A DNA stretch of 64,000 nt, taken from NCBI RefSeq assembly GCF_000011365.1, contig NC_004463.1, positions 5,628,001 through 5,692,000 of the forward strand, written 5' to 3'. The stretch is from Bradyrhizobium diazoefficiens USDA 110. Its GTDB lineage: Bacteria; Pseudomonadota; Alphaproteobacteria; Rhizobiales; Xanthobacteraceae. Made by a program: the position numbers and the translations under genes. Shown here piece after piece: positions 17,191 to 26,726 of the stretch (its first letter is position 1; every line of letters begins with the position of its first letter). The notes beneath the pieces were generated by a model. The model did not search any database and was not told where the DNA came from. It was given only the letters and a program-made list of their open reading frames with translations.

Positions 17191-18662
17191 CACCACCTCG
17201 CGGGCGTGAAGCGGCCGGCGGCCTGCTCGATCACTTCGCCGAGCGAGAACAGCGTCTCCTCGTCGAAGGGACGGCCGATCAGTTGCAGGCCGAGCGGCAG
17301 GCCCTGTGCGTCCTTGCCGGCGGGCACGGCGATGCCGGGCAGCCCCGCCATGTTCACCGTCACCGTGAAGATGTCGTTGAGATACATCTCGACCGGGTCG
17401 GCGCCGCCCTTCTCGCCGATGCCGAAGGCCGCCGACGGCGTCGCAGGCGTCAGGATCGCGTTGACGCCCTTGGCGAAGCAATCCTCGAAATCCTTCTTGA
17501 TCAGCGTGCGGACCTTCTGGGCGCGCAGATAATAGGCATCGTAATAGCCGGCCGAGAGCACATAGGTGCCGATCATGACGCGGCGGCGCACCTCCGCGCC
17601 AAAACCTTCGGCGCGGGTGTTCTCGTACAGCTCGATGATGTTCTTGCCCTGCTCGCGCAGGCCGTAGCGCACGCCGTCATAGCGCGCGAGGTTGGAGGAC
17701 GCCTCCGCCGGCGCCACGATGTAATAGGCCGGCAGCGCGTACTTCGTGTGCGGCAGCGACACCTCGACGAGCTCGGCGCCGGCGGCCTTGAGCCACGCCG
17801 CGCCCTCGCTCCACAGCTTCTCGATCTCGGCCGGCATGCCGTCGAGACGGTACTCCTTGGGGATGCCGATCCTGATGCCCTTCACGGACTTGCCGATCGC
17901 GGCCTCATAGTCCGGCACGGGAATATCGACGGACGTCGTGTCCTTCGGATCGTGGCCGGCCATCGAGCGCAGCAGCATCGCGCTGTCGCGCACGCTGCGC
18001 GCGATCGGACCTGCCTGGTCGAGCGAGGAGGCAAAGGCGACGATGCCCCAGCGCGAGCAGCGGCCATAGGTCGGCTTGATGCCGACGGTCGCGGTGAACG
18101 CCGCCGGCTGGCGGATCGAGCCGCCGGTGTCGGTCGCGGTCGCGCCCATGCACAGCAGCGCCGCCACGGCCGAGGCCGAGCCGCCGGACGAGCCGCCCGG
18201 CACCAGCGTGGTGTTGGAGCCTTCACGCCGCCAGGGATTGCCGACGGGACCGAAGCACGAGGTCTCGTTCGCCGAGCCCATCGCGAACTCGTCATTGTTG
18301 AGCTTGCCGAGCATCACCGCGCCGTCGCGCCAGAGCTGCGAGGTCACGGTGGACTCGTAGGTTGGCACGAAATTGCCGAGGATCTTCGAGCAGGCCGTGG
18401 TGCGCACGCCCTTGGTCGCGAACAGGTCCGTCATACCGAGCGGGATGCCGGCGAGCGGGCCGGCATCGCCCTTGGCGATCTTGCCATCCGCCTCGCGCGC
18501 CATATCGCGCGCGCGGTCCGGCGTCTCCATCACGAAGGCATTGAGCACGCGCGCGGCTTCGATCGCGGACAGATGCGCGTCGGTCAGCTCGAGTGACGTG
18601 AAAGTCTTGGCCGCGAGACCCTTACGGGCCTCGGCGAGCGTCAGCGATGTCAAATCGGTCAT
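17187..18662 (-). CDS. gatA: Asp-tRNA(Asn)/Glu-tRNA(Gln) amidotransferase subunit A, catalytic Lys position is Thr
   Basis: 491-aa amidase-signature protein, normally the glutaminase that supplies ammonia to GatB. Most hallmarks are intact: the glycine-rich GGSSGGSA loop with the cis-Ser (Ser158) and the nucleophile in DTGGSIRQP (Ser182), followed by a full-length C-terminal domain. In the family the segment GIPLGIKD carries the catalytic Lys; here residues 72-79 read GIPLGMTD, so position 78 is Thr (codon ACG, complement of 18429-18431). Two or more base changes would be needed from an Ile-Lys pair, so a single miscall does not explain it. Overlaps its neighbours by 4 nt on each side. Confidence 0.95.
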   Translation of the reverse strand: MTDLTSLTLAEARKGLAAKTFTSLELTDAHLSAIEAARVLNAFVMETPDRARDMAREADGKIAKGDAGPLAGIPLGMTDLFATKGVRTTACSKILGNFVPTYESTVTSQLWRDGAVMLGKLNNDEFAMGSANETSCFGPVGNPWRREGSNTTLVPGGSSGGSASAVAALLCMGATATDTGGSIRQPAAFTATVGIKPTYGRCSRWGIVAFASSLDQAGPIARSVRDSAMLLRSMAGHDPKDTTSVDIPVPDYEAAIGKSVKGIRIGIPKEYRLDGMPAEIEKLWSEGAAWLKAAGAELVEVSLPHTKYALPAYYIVAPAEASSNLARYDGVRYGLREQGKNIIELYENTRAEGFGAEVRRRVMIGTYVLSAGYYDAYYLRAQKVRTLIKKDFEDCFAKGVNAILTPATPSAAFGIGEKGGADPVEMYLNDIFTVTVNMAGLPGIAVPAGKDAQGLPLGLQLIGRPFDEETLFSLGEVIEQAAGRFTPARWW

Positions 18663-18871
18663 TTATTGATCGGGCTGCAGAAGAATGGAGACAGGGTCTT
18701 GTCGTTGGCCGGGTCGTCTTTCTTGGCGGCCGCTTTCGCAGCCGCCTCGATCTCGTCGAGCACGGCATTGACGGCGACATTGGGGTCGGCAGCCTTGCCC
18801 TGCCGCTCCATCTTGTCGAGATAGTTCATATAGGCCTGGTAGGCCTTCTCATCGTCGCAAAGCAGGCACAT
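18659..18871 (-). CDS. Small acidic/basic protein between gatC and gatA
   Basis: 70-aa protein starting [11 protein letters not shown], with a CxxC at residues 2-5 and a third Cys near the end (FFCSPINK). The middle is a charged, alanine-rich helix ([15 protein letters not shown]). The CxxC could bind metal or be redox active, but only one pair is present. The stop overlaps the gatA start (ATGA) and the start lies 18 nt after gatC, so it is an integral operon member. I do not recognise a functional family. Confidence 0.78.
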   Translation of the reverse strand: MCLLCDDEKAYQAYMNYLDKMERQGKAADPNVAVNAVLDEIEAAAKAAAKKDDPANDKTLSPFFCSPINK

Positions 18872-18889
18872 CGGACCACGTCCTAAAAA

Positions 18890-19177
18890 TTACTCGACGA
18901 CCTTCGGCACCAGGAAGAAGTGGCCTTCGGTCGCGGGCGCGTTGGCAACGATATCGTCCGCGATCTCGCCGTCATTGACCACGTCCTGCCGCTTCTTCAT
19001 CTGCATCGGGGTGACCGAGGTCATGGCCTCCACGCCCTCGACATTGACCTCCGAGAGCTGCTCGACGAAGGCGAGCATGGCGTTGAGCTCGCCCTGCAGA
19101 TGCGGAACCTCGCCCTCGGAAACCGCGATGCGCGCCAGATGCGCGATGCGGCGGACGGTAGCGGCGTCGACGGACAT
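18890..19177 (-). CDS. gatC: Asp-tRNA(Asn)/Glu-tRNA(Gln) amidotransferase subunit C
   Basis: 95 aa, the normal size for GatC, the belt-like subunit that holds GatA and GatB together. Typical features are [17 protein letters not shown] at the start, a [22 protein letters not shown] core, and the C-terminal [34 protein letters not shown]. It opens the gat operon. The start at 19177 follows a GAGAGG-like site; a longer in-frame extension to 19240 lacks family resemblance. Confidence 0.96.
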   Translation of the reverse strand: MSVDAATVRRIAHLARIAVSEGEVPHLQGELNAMLAFVEQLSEVNVEGVEAMTSVTPMQMKKRQDVVNDGEIADDIVANAPATEGHFFLVPKVVE

Positions 19178-19254
19178 TATATAAGGCCTCTCACGGCAAA
19201 ACCTATGTGCCGTATAGCAGAGGCCGGTTTTGCGCCGCAACCGGGGCTTCCCGC

Positions 19255-20331
19255 CTATCCAGCGAGCGCCTTCATGCGGGCCAGGGCCGATTTGGCCAGA
19301 TCCCGGGTCAATTCGGCGGCAGGGAGCTCACGGCCGAGGGCGATGGCCTGGCCGGCCCAGAGATTGGTGAAATCCACCCTGCCCTGCTTTTCGGCGGCGG
19401 CCTTGAGCGGCCCCAGCGCGGTCGCCGCATGGGGAAACGGCGGTGCATCCGGCGAGATCGGCCCGGCCTCGCGCATCAGGCGGTTCTGCACCCCGCGCGC
19501 CGGCCGGCCGGTCATGACATTGGTGATGACGGTGGAATCGTCCCGCCCCTCGGCCAGCGCAGCGCGGCCCGCCGCACTCACCTTGGATTCCGGGCAACGC
19601 AGATAGGCGCTGCCGATCTGCACGCCGGAGGCGCCGAGCGCGAAGGCGGCGGCGATGCCGCGCCCGTCGGCGATGCCACCAGCCGCGATGACCGGCACCT
19701 TCACGGCATCGGCGACCTGCGGCACCAGCGCGAAGGTGCCGGGCTGCTCGGCGATCTTGTCGGTCAGGAACATGCCGCGATGGCCGCCGGCCTCGGCGCC
19801 TTGCGCGATCACGGCGTCGGCGCCGTGCCGCTCGAGCCAGACGGCTTCCTTCACCGTCGTGGCGGACGAGATGACGAGAGAGCCGGCCGCCTTGACGCGC
19901 TTGAGCAGCTCCTGCTCCGGCAGGCCGAAATGGAAGCTGACGACGTCCGGCTTCAGCTCCTCGACGACTTCGCAAAAGGCCGCATCGAACGGAGCCCGGT
20001 TCGCGGCGCTAATGGGCGCCGCCGGATCGAGGCCATGCTCCCGGTAGTAACCGGCGAGCCGCTGCTTCCAGCGCGCTTCGGCCTCCGGCGTGAGATCGAC
20101 CGGCGTGTGACAGAAGAAGTTCATGTTGACCGGCGCCTTCACGCGCTGGCGGATGAGACCAACCTGTTCGCGCGCCTTCTCCGCCGATAGCATCGCGCAG
20201 GGCAGCGACCCCAGCGCCCCGCCTTGCGCGGCGGCGATCACCAGCTCCGCATCCATCACGCCGGCCATCGGCGCCAGCACGATCGGGAATTCGGTCTTGA
20301 AGAGGTCGATCAGTCGACGGTCAGGCCACAT
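19255..20331 (-). CDS. Nitronate monooxygenase-like flavoprotein (NMO1)
   Basis: 358-aa FMN-binding TIM barrel of the 2-nitropropane dioxygenase family. Shows [11 protein letters not shown] at the first strand, the catalytic-His region [15 protein letters not shown], and the phosphate-binding [13 protein letters not shown]. NMOs oxidise alkyl nitronates such as propionate-3-nitronate. The gene lies 17 nt downstream of a second NMO-like gene and 77 nt upstream of gatC on the same strand. The physiological substrate is not evident. Confidence 0.9.
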   Translation of the reverse strand: MWPDRRLIDLFKTEFPIVLAPMAGVMDAELVIAAAQGGALGSLPCAMLSAEKAREQVGLIRQRVKAPVNMNFFCHTPVDLTPEAEARWKQRLAGYYREHGLDPAAPISAANRAPFDAAFCEVVEELKPDVVSFHFGLPEQELLKRVKAAGSLVISSATTVKEAVWLERHGADAVIAQGAEAGGHRGMFLTDKIAEQPGTFALVPQVADAVKVPVIAAGGIADGRGIAAAFALGASGVQIGSAYLRCPESKVSAAGRAALAEGRDDSTVITNVMTGRPARGVQNRLMREAGPISPDAPPFPHAATALGPLKAAAEKQGRVDFTNLWAGQAIALGRELPAAELTRDLAKSALARMKALAG

Positions 20332-20348
20332 GGTGTGTCTCTCTCAGT

Positions 20349-21329
20349 TCAGGCGACGGACGCGACGGAGTTACGCCGTCCGGCAAGCGACTGCTCCGCC
20401 TCGGTCGCAATCCGCTCGACGATCTCGGCCGCCGGCGGAATATCATGGATCAGTCCGACCGCCTCGCCCGCGATCACGGCGGCGACATCGAAATTGTCGG
20501 CCGCTTTCGCCACCGCATAGTCCGCCGCGACTGCGGCGACATTCTGCATCATCTCGACCTCGCGGCCGATCCAGCGCCTGGCGTGGTCGTTGAGCAGACA
20601 CCTTCCCGTGAAGGGCGCCGGCCAGACATTGTTGCGCGACAGGTCGAAGATGATGCCGCGCACGGTCGAGCCGCTGCTCGCCGCGCAAATGCGCCGCTTG
20701 GCCTCCTCGGCGCCGTCGGCTTCCTGGCTCGCATAGAAGCGCGTGCCGAGCAGCACGCCGCTCGCGCCCAGCATCATCATGGCGGCGAGACCGCGCCCAT
20801 CTGCGATGCCGCCGGCCGCGACGACGGGCACGCGGCCCGCGGCGAGATCGACCACGGCGGGCACGAGATCGACGGTCGTCCGTGACGCGCCGTGACCGCC
20901 CGCCTCCGTGCCCTGCGCGATCAGGATATCGGCGCCGGCATCGAGCGCCTGCCGCGCCATCGCCTCGTCCTGCACCTGGCAGATCAGGCGCGCGCCCGCG
21001 GATCTGATCTTCGGTACGAACGGCGCAGGATCGCCGAAGGACAGCATGATCGCCGACGGCTTTGCGGCGACCGCGATGTCGAGCAGCTCGGGCCGCTTGG
21101 CGAGGCTCCAGGTGATGAAGCCGATCCCGAACGGCGCACGCAGACCGGAGAGCTTCGCGGTCTCCCGCTCCAGCCACGCCCGCTCGCCATAGCCGCCGCC
21201 CAGAATGCCGAAGCCTCCCGCGCGGCTAACAGCCGCCACCAGACGGCTGCCCGCGACGACATCCATCGGCGCCAGCAGGATGGGATGCCTGATCTCCAGC
21301 AAGCTCGTCAGCGGCGTCGCAATGGGCAT
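20349..21329 (-). CDS. Nitronate monooxygenase-like flavoprotein (NMO2)
   Basis: 326-aa paralogue of the same flavoprotein family with HPILLAPMDVVAGSRL, ILIAQGTEAGGHGAS (catalytic His) and [14 protein letters not shown]. Shorter than NMO1 and only distantly similar to it. It is the first gene of the NMO pair and is divergent from a LysR regulator 97 bases away, which is its likely controller. Related proteins include enoyl-ACP reductase FabK-like enzymes, so a nitronate substrate is not certain. Confidence 0.88.
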   Translation of the reverse strand: MPIATPLTSLLEIRHPILLAPMDVVAGSRLVAAVSRAGGFGILGGGYGERAWLERETAKLSGLRAPFGIGFITWSLAKRPELLDIAVAAKPSAIMLSFGDPAPFVPKIRSAGARLICQVQDEAMARQALDAGADILIAQGTEAGGHGASRTTVDLVPAVVDLAAGRVPVVAAGGIADGRGLAAMMMLGASGVLLGTRFYASQEADGAEEAKRRICAASSGSTVRGIIFDLSRNNVWPAPFTGRCLLNDHARRWIGREVEMMQNVAAVAADYAVAKAADNFDVAAVIAGEAVGLIHDIPPAAEIVERIATEAEQSLAGRRNSVASVA

Positions 21330-21426
21330 GGCTTCTCCCCGATCTGGACAGTGAGACTAAGCGCGACTAGCATTCTCGAAAAATGAATTGTTGCGAACGC
21401 TGCCATCACAAAAGCGAAACGACGCC

Positions 21427-22317
21427 ATGGAACTCAGCGATATCCAGACCTTCGCCGCCGTCGCGCGTACCGGCGGTATCACTCGCGCCGCCGAGGAGCT
21501 CAACACGGTGCAATCAAACGTCACCCAGCGCGTGAAGGCGCTGGAGGCGGAGATCGGCACGCCGCTGTTCGAGCGCCACAGCCGCGGCATGACGCTGACC
21601 GGCGCCGGCAAACGCCTCCTGCCCTACGCGCAACGGATGGCCGCGCTATCGCGCGAGGCCGTGCTCGCCGCACGCGACGATGGCGAGCCGAAAGGGCCGC
21701 TGGCGATCGGTTCGATGGAAACGACAGCCGCCGTGCGTCTGCCGCCGCTGCTGGCCGATTTCCACCGCCGCTTCCCGGCCGTGCGCCTCTCCTTGCGCAC
21801 GGCAACAACGGCCGACCTCGTTGCTGGCGTGCTCGAAGGCACGCTCGACGGCGCCTTCGTCGCAGGTCCCATCGCGCATGCCGACCTCACGGCGACGAGC
21901 GCCTTCCGCGAAGAGCTGGTGCTGGTCAGCGCGCGGCGCTGGAGCTCGCTAGCCGAGCTGCGTGCCGGCACGCCGGAATCCGGTCCAACGGCGCTGGTGT
22001 TCCGCACCGGCTGCACCTATCGCCAGCGGCTCGAGCAGATCTTCGTCGAGTTCGGCTGGCCGTCGGCCGCACGGTTTGAGCTCGGCACGCTCGACGGCAT
22101 GATCGGCTGCGTCGCCGCCGACATGGGCGTGACGCTGCTCCCGCGCGCCGTGGTCGAGCGCAGCGCGATGAACGGCAGCGTGTCGATCCACCCGCTGAGC
22201 GCCTCGCACGCGCGCGTCGAGACACTCTTCATCCAGCGCAGTGCCGGACATCAGTACAGCGCGCTGCAAGGCTTTGCCGCCTGCCTGAAGAAGGACGACG
22301 ACGTCATCGCGGCCTGA
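21427..22317 (+). CDS. LysR-family transcriptional regulator
   Basis: 296 aa. N-terminal winged helix MELSDIQTFAAVARTGGITRAAEELNT with VQSNVTQRVKALEAEIGTPLFERHSRGMTLT is canonical; the remainder is a periplasmic-binding-protein-like effector domain (PLAIGSMETTAAVRLPPLLADFHRRFP). The start at 21427 matches the family. Divergent from NMO2 with 97 bases between, the usual LysR arrangement for control of both genes. The effector is unknown, possibly a nitro/nitronate compound by context. Confidence 0.93.
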   Translation: MELSDIQTFAAVARTGGITRAAEELNTVQSNVTQRVKALEAEIGTPLFERHSRGMTLTGAGKRLLPYAQRMAALSREAVLAARDDGEPKGPLAIGSMETTAAVRLPPLLADFHRRFPAVRLSLRTATTADLVAGVLEGTLDGAFVAGPIAHADLTATSAFREELVLVSARRWSSLAELRAGTPESGPTALVFRTGCTYRQRLEQIFVEFGWPSAARFELGTLDGMIGCVAADMGVTLLPRAVVERSAMNGSVSIHPLSASHARVETLFIQRSAGHQYSALQGFAACLKKDDDVIAA

Positions 22318-22519
22318 GATACCAGCGCCGGAGCGCCACCACGGCCCAGATCGCCTCGACCAGCCCGAACGGCCAGGCGCCCTGCAGGAAGCCGTAGGCC
22401 GAGCCGAGCGCGCAGGACATCGCGAACAGCAGCACGAACCAGTGGCTGCGGTCCTCCATCGCATAGCAGACCAGCATCGCGGTGACGGCAAACAGGCCGA
22501 ATAGTGTCAGCGCATCCAT
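22304..22519 (-). CDS. Small inner-membrane protein (71 aa)
   Basis: 71 aa with two or three hydrophobic helices: LTLFGLFAVTAMLVCYAME, FVLLFAMSCALGSAYGFL and FGLVEAIWAVVALRRWYL. The pattern resembles a small YgaP/SugE-sized membrane protein, but no family is recognised. Its 3' end overlaps the LysR gene by 14 nt in convergent orientation. Genes of this kind (WPFGLVEAIWAVVALRRWY) seem conserved in rhizobia, which is memory-based. Confidence 0.7.
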   Translation of the reverse strand: MDALTLFGLFAVTAMLVCYAMEDRSHWFVLLFAMSCALGSAYGFLQGAWPFGLVEAIWAVVALRRWYLRPR

Positions 22520-22565
22520 GTTCCGGGTTCACTCCACGGCGTGACGCGTGATATGCGCTGATGCC

Positions 22566-23051
22566 ATGCCGGCTCTTATCCTGCCCCTGGTCGATGCTGC
22601 AACCCACTGGCCCGAACGCGGCGGGCTGGTTGGCCTTGATCTGGGCACCAAGACGATCGGCGTCGCCGTGTCGAACCCGGACCGGCGGTTGGCGACCGGC
22701 GTCGAGACCATTCAGCGCAAGGCGTTCAAGCAGGACGCCGCCCGGCTGCTCGCGATCGCCGCTGAGCGCAAGGTCGTCGGCTTCGTGCTTGGCCTGCCCA
22801 TCAACATGGACGGCAGCGAGGGCCCGCGCGCGCAATCGACCCGCGCCTTCGCCCGCAACCTCGCCAATCTCACCACGCTCCCCATCGGCCTCTGGGACGA
22901 GCGCCTCTCGACCGCAGCGGTCGAACGCGAGCTGATCGGCATGGATGTCAGCCGCGCCAAACGCGCCGAGGTGATCGACGAGCACGCCGCGATCTTCATC
23001 CTGCAAGGGGCGCTCGACCGCCTCGCGAACTTGCGCACCGGAAACGGCTGA
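22566..23051 (+). CDS. ruvX: RuvX/YqgF-family Holliday junction resolvase-like nuclease
   Basis: 161 aa with an RNase H fold. GLVGLDLGTKTIGVAVSNPD carries the first catalytic Asp, VVGFVLGLPINMDGSEGPRAQ the central motif, LWDERLST the DE pair and DEHAAIFILQGALDR the closing Asp. Proteins of this family act in 16S rRNA 5'-end maturation and are related to Holliday resolvases. An alternative start at 22548 exists; 22566 gives the usual length. It is followed after 5 nt by an AEC transporter. Confidence 0.93.
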   Translation: MPALILPLVDAATHWPERGGLVGLDLGTKTIGVAVSNPDRRLATGVETIQRKAFKQDAARLLAIAAERKVVGFVLGLPINMDGSEGPRAQSTRAFARNLANLTTLPIGLWDERLSTAAVERELIGMDVSRAKRAEVIDEHAAIFILQGALDRLANLRTGNG

Positions 23052-23056
23052 CCCCC

Positions 23057-23980
23057 ATGGCCGTCGTGATCGCGGCGCTGCTGCCGGTCTTCATCCTCAT
23101 CGTGCTCGGCGTCGTGCTGAAGCGCAGCCTGATGCGGCTGGACACGCAATGGCACGGGCTGGAGCGGCTGACCTATTTCGTGCTGTTTCCGATGCTGCTG
23201 ATCCAGACGCTGGTGAAGGCCGACCTTTCCAAGGTGCCGGTCGCCGGCGTCGGCGGCGCGCTCTTGCTGTCGGCGCTGGCGATGTCGCTGCTGTGCCTCG
23301 CGCTGCGCCCGGCCCTGTCGCGGCTCGAGATTGACGGGCCGGCCTTCACCTCGATCTTCCAGGGCGCGACGCGCTGGCAGACCTATGTGGCGCTCTCCGT
23401 CTCCGCCAACATGTTCGGCGATGTCGGGCTGGCGCTGGCTTCGGTCGCGATGGTCGCGATCATCCCGCTGGTCAACGTGTTCAGCGTCGCCGTGCTCGCG
23501 CACTATGCATCGCCGGAGAAACAGTCCGCCCGCGCGATCGTCATGACGGTGATCCGAAATCCCCTGATCTGGGCCTGCGCAATCGGGCTCTTCATCAACG
23601 TCGTCCACCTGCCGCTGCCGAAGATCTGGCATGAGGTTGCGGACGCGCTGAGCCGGTCATCCCTGGCGATCGGCCTGCTCGTGACCGGTGCGGGCCTGCA
23701 TCTCGAAGGCCTCCTGCGTCCCAGCCTGAGCGCGACGATCGGCGTCGCCTTCAAGCTGGTCCTGATGCCCGTGCTCGCGCTGGGGCTTGCGGCCTGGTTC
23801 GGGCTATCGGGCAACAGTCTGGCAATCGTCGCGATCTGCGCGGCGGTGCCGACCTCACCCAGCGCCTATGTGCTGGCCCGGCAGATGGGTGGCGATGCGC
23901 CGCTGCTGGCGCAGATCATCACGCTGCAGACCATCCTGGCGGCCATCACGATGCCGGTTGCGATCGCGCTGGTGGCCTGA
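23057..23980 (+). CDS. AEC-family (auxin efflux carrier-like) transporter
   Basis: 307 aa with about ten hydrophobic helices arranged as two five-helix halves. Features are LPVFILIVLGVVLKR at the N-terminus, a FQGATRWQTYVALS segment, conserved Asn/Pro in IIPLVNVFSV and VIRNPLIWACAIGL, and a final PSAYVLARQMGGDAPLLAQIITLQTI motif. Bacterial members export or exchange carboxylates. It starts 5 nt after ruvX and may be cotranscribed. The substrate is unknown. Confidence 0.9.
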   Translation: MAVVIAALLPVFILIVLGVVLKRSLMRLDTQWHGLERLTYFVLFPMLLIQTLVKADLSKVPVAGVGGALLLSALAMSLLCLALRPALSRLEIDGPAFTSIFQGATRWQTYVALSVSANMFGDVGLALASVAMVAIIPLVNVFSVAVLAHYASPEKQSARAIVMTVIRNPLIWACAIGLFINVVHLPLPKIWHEVADALSRSSLAIGLLVTGAGLHLEGLLRPSLSATIGVAFKLVLMPVLALGLAAWFGLSGNSLAIVAICAAVPTSPSAYVLARQMGGDAPLLAQIITLQTILAAITMPVAIALVA

Positions 23981-24013
23981 AACTCGTCGTTGTGGGCGCC
24001 TCCCTCTCCCCAT

Positions 24014-24128
24014 CATTGCGAGGAGCTCGCGACAAGATTGCGAAGCAATTTTGCGCTGATGCGACGAAGCAATCCAGAATCCCTCCGCGGAAAGATTCCG
24101 GATTGCTTCGCTTGCGCTCGCAATGACG
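24014..24128. repeat. Intergenic palindromic repeat, family A
   Basis: Begins CATTGCGAGGAGCTCGCGAC and ends GCTCGCAATGACG, with an internal ATCCAGAATC...GATTCCGGATTG dyad. Other copies are at 47017-47139 and 59630-59713. This copy separates two convergent genes (AEC transporter and CPBP protease) and could form a long hairpin in either transcript. Confidence 0.85.
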
Positions 24129-24147
24129 GAATGTGGGGCAACCGCCG

Positions 24148-24918
24148 TCAGCCCCCCAGCCACATCGTCAGCACCACCGCCGTCATGTTGTTCAGCGCGT
24201 GCAGCACGATCGTGAGCCAAAGCGAATTGGCGCGATAGCGCATGTAGCCGAACCACAGGCCGATGGTGAAGACCTCGGCGAGGAAGTACAGGTCGTATTG
24301 CAGATGCACGACCGTCCACACCAGCGACGACAGGATGATCGCGCCGGGCACGCGCAGGAAGCTCGCCGACCAGCCGCGAAAGAGGAAGCCGCGCGCCAGC
24401 ACCTCTTCCGACATCGGCGCCGCCACGCTGAAGGCGATCAGCAGCAACAGGGCCGCGCCCTTGTCACGGCCCGATTTCAACAGATCGGTCATGAAGCCCG
24501 GCGTCGCCTCGCGGCCGAGGCTCCGCGACACCGTCTCCCAGGCCAGCACCAGCAGGATGAGACCGACCGCGCCGAACAGGAGCTGCATCCAGGACGGCCA
24601 GCGCAGCGCGAGATAGTCGACGAAGGAGGCCTTCTTGATACGGATGGCGAGCCACACCGCGAGGAGTGTCGCCGGCAGGCCCATGATGACCGACAGCGCG
24701 AGCGCCGCCGGCTCGCGGCCGACCGACTGGATCGAGGCCATGTCGATCGGAAGGCCGCGCAGCGCGGCCAGCAGCAGGATCGCCCCGACCTGGCCGACGA
24801 ACATCGCGACGAAGATGAGAAGGCCCCACAGCGCCGTACCGAGGAACCTCCAGACGCGCGGCGCGTGATCCGCGGGCGTCATGGTCAGTGGCGGATGCTC
24901 GGGATTGAGGGAATCCAT
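24148..24918 (-). CDS. CPBP-family intramembrane glutamic protease
   Basis: 256 aa with about seven membrane helices. Motif 1 is SEEVLARGFLFRG (EExxxR), motif 2 WTVVHLQYD (FxxxH type) and motif 3 LHALNNM (HxxxN). These residues form the active site of Rce1/CAAX-like proteases in the membrane. Bacterial members process peptides or act in self-immunity, but no bacteriocin-like gene is adjacent. Flanked by repeats of families A and B, so it is probably a single-gene unit. Confidence 0.9.
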   Translation of the reverse strand: MDSLNPEHPPLTMTPADHAPRVWRFLGTALWGLLIFVAMFVGQVGAILLLAALRGLPIDMASIQSVGREPAALALSVIMGLPATLLAVWLAIRIKKASFVDYLALRWPSWMQLLFGAVGLILLVLAWETVSRSLGREATPGFMTDLLKSGRDKGAALLLLIAFSVAAPMSEEVLARGFLFRGWSASFLRVPGAIILSSLVWTVVHLQYDLYFLAEVFTIGLWFGYMRYRANSLWLTIVLHALNNMTAVVLTMWLGG

Positions 24919-24942
24919 CAGGAGGCTTTCGTTGAGATTGCC

Positions 24943-25042
24943 GTCATTCCGGGGCGCCCGAAGGGCGAACCCGGAATCTCGAGATTCTCAGGTGCGCAAG
25001 GGCGCACCGTAGTTCGATGCTTCGCATCGCCCCGGAATGACG
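24943..25042. repeat. Intergenic palindromic repeat, family B
   Basis: Outer arms GTCATTCCGGGGC / CCCCGGAATGAC and an internal CCCGGAATCTCGAGATTC dyad. Further copies lie at 27498-27602, 59747-59846 and, shortened, at 45076-45116. Confidence 0.85.
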
Positions 25043-25062
25043 GCAAAAAAGAAGCAAAAAGC

Positions 25063-26706
25063 TCACGGCAGCGCCCTCTCCAGCAGCGCGCGCACGTCGC
25101 CGCTCTCCAGCTCGACCGCGCCGTACATGCTGGCGTGGGTTGTGGCGAGGCGCGTGGCCGCGAACAGTTCAGCATGACGCGGCGACACGCCGTTCAGCGC
25201 GGCGGCCGCGGCAAGCAGCGCCAGCTTCTCGACCGCGAGCCGCGCGACGCGCTCGCCGTCGGCGCGGCGGAAGGTCTTGCCGATGAACGCGACCGCCTCG
25301 CCTGCGCCCGGCAAACCCTTGGTCTCGGCGGCAAGCGATTGCAGCACCGCCATCGCCGCCTCCGGCTCGCGCGACAGTGCGCGCAGCACGTCGAGGCACA
25401 TCACGTTGCCCGAGCCTTCCCAGATCGCGTTGACCGGCGACTCCCGATAGTGGCGTGCCAGGATGCCGTCCTCGACATAGCCGTTGCCGCCGAGGCACTC
25501 CATCGCCTCGTAGAGGAAGCTAGGCGCGCTCTTGCAGGTCCAGTATTTGATCGCGGGCGTCAGCAGCCGCATATAGGCGGCCTCCGCCGCATCGTGCGGG
25601 GTGCGGTCGAAGGCGCGGCAGAGCCGCATCACCAGGGCGACGCTCGCCTCCACATGCAGCGCCATGTCCGACAGCACCGCCTGCATCAAGGGCTGATCGG
25701 CGAGATGCTTCTGGAACACGCTGCGGTGACGCGCATGATGCAGCGCATGCGCGAGCCCCGAGCGCATCAGGCCGGTGGAGGCGATCGCGCAATCCTGCCG
25801 CGTCAGCTGCACCATCTGGATGATGGTGCGGATGCCCTTGCCCGCCTCGCCGACCGCTTGCGCATATGCGCCGGCGAACTCGACCTCGGACGACGCATTG
25901 GAGCGGTTGCCGAGCTTGTCCTTCAAGCGCTGGAACTGGATCGCGTTGACGGACCCGTCGGGCGCAAAGCGCGGCATGAAGAAGCAGGTCAGCCCCTCGT
26001 CGGCCTGCGCCAGCACCAGGAACGCGTCGCACATCGGCGCCGACATGAACCATTTGTGGCCGGTGATGCGATAGGCGTCGCCGTCACGCACCGCGCGCGT
26101 CATGTTGGCGCGCACATCGGTGCCACCCTGCTTCTCGGTCATGCCGATGCCGAGCGTCATGCCGCGCTTGCCCCACCACGGCGCAAACGTCGGGTCGTAG
26201 CTCTTCGTCGCCAGCACCGGCATCACGCGCGCCAGCAGATCCGGCTGCGTCGCCAGCGCGGCGACGGAGGCGCGCGTCATCGTGATTGGACAGAGATGGC
26301 CGGTCTCGACCTGCGAGGCGATGTAGAATTTTGCGGCGCGGATGACCTCGGCGGCATCGCCCGCCGGCTTCCCGTCCGCCGTCCAGGTCGAATTGTGCAC
26401 GCCGGCATGCGCGCTGTGCGCCATCAGCTCGTGATAGGCGGGATGAAACTCGACCTGGTCGCGGCGATTGCCCTTGGCGTCGAAGGTGCGCAGCTTGGGC
26501 GTGTTCTCATTCGCCACGCGCCCGCGATCGGCCATCGCGGCAGAGCCCCAGTGCTTGCCGAATTCGGACAGCTCCCGCTCCGCCTTAGCGCCGCCATTGG
26601 CCTTGACCGCCTCGACCAGCGGCCGGTCCACGGCGAACAGATCGACATCCCAAAACAGCGGCGACTGGTTGAAGACCTCGTGGGTTGCGAAGCTGGGCTG
26701 AGTCAT
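25063..26706 (-). CDS. AidB-like acyl-CoA dehydrogenase
   Basis: 547-aa flavoprotein of the acyl-CoA dehydrogenase superfamily, AidB branch. The N-terminus has THEVFNQSPLFWDVDLFAVD, typical of AidB; the mid domain has GMTEKQGGTDVRANMTRA and TGHKWFMSAPMCDAFLVLAQ (FAD contacts). The C-terminal helical domain contains YEAMECLGGNGYVEDGILARHYRESPVNAIWEGSGNVM. E. coli AidB is linked to the adaptive response to alkylation damage; whether it repairs DNA or acts on CoA esters is debated. Monocistronic between intergenic repeats and the M15 peptidase gene. Confidence 0.93.
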   Translation of the reverse strand: MTQPSFATHEVFNQSPLFWDVDLFAVDRPLVEAVKANGGAKAERELSEFGKHWGSAAMADRGRVANENTPKLRTFDAKGNRRDQVEFHPAYHELMAHSAHAGVHNSTWTADGKPAGDAAEVIRAAKFYIASQVETGHLCPITMTRASVAALATQPDLLARVMPVLATKSYDPTFAPWWGKRGMTLGIGMTEKQGGTDVRANMTRAVRDGDAYRITGHKWFMSAPMCDAFLVLAQADEGLTCFFMPRFAPDGSVNAIQFQRLKDKLGNRSNASSEVEFAGAYAQAVGEAGKGIRTIIQMVQLTRQDCAIASTGLMRSGLAHALHHARHRSVFQKHLADQPLMQAVLSDMALHVEASVALVMRLCRAFDRTPHDAAEAAYMRLLTPAIKYWTCKSAPSFLYEAMECLGGNGYVEDGILARHYRESPVNAIWEGSGNVMCLDVLRALSREPEAAMAVLQSLAAETKGLPGAGEAVAFIGKTFRRADGERVARLAVEKLALLAAAAALNGVSPRHAELFAATRLATTHASMYGAVELESGDVRALLERALP

Positions 26707-26726
26707 CTTGTTTCCCCGGCGCGGAA

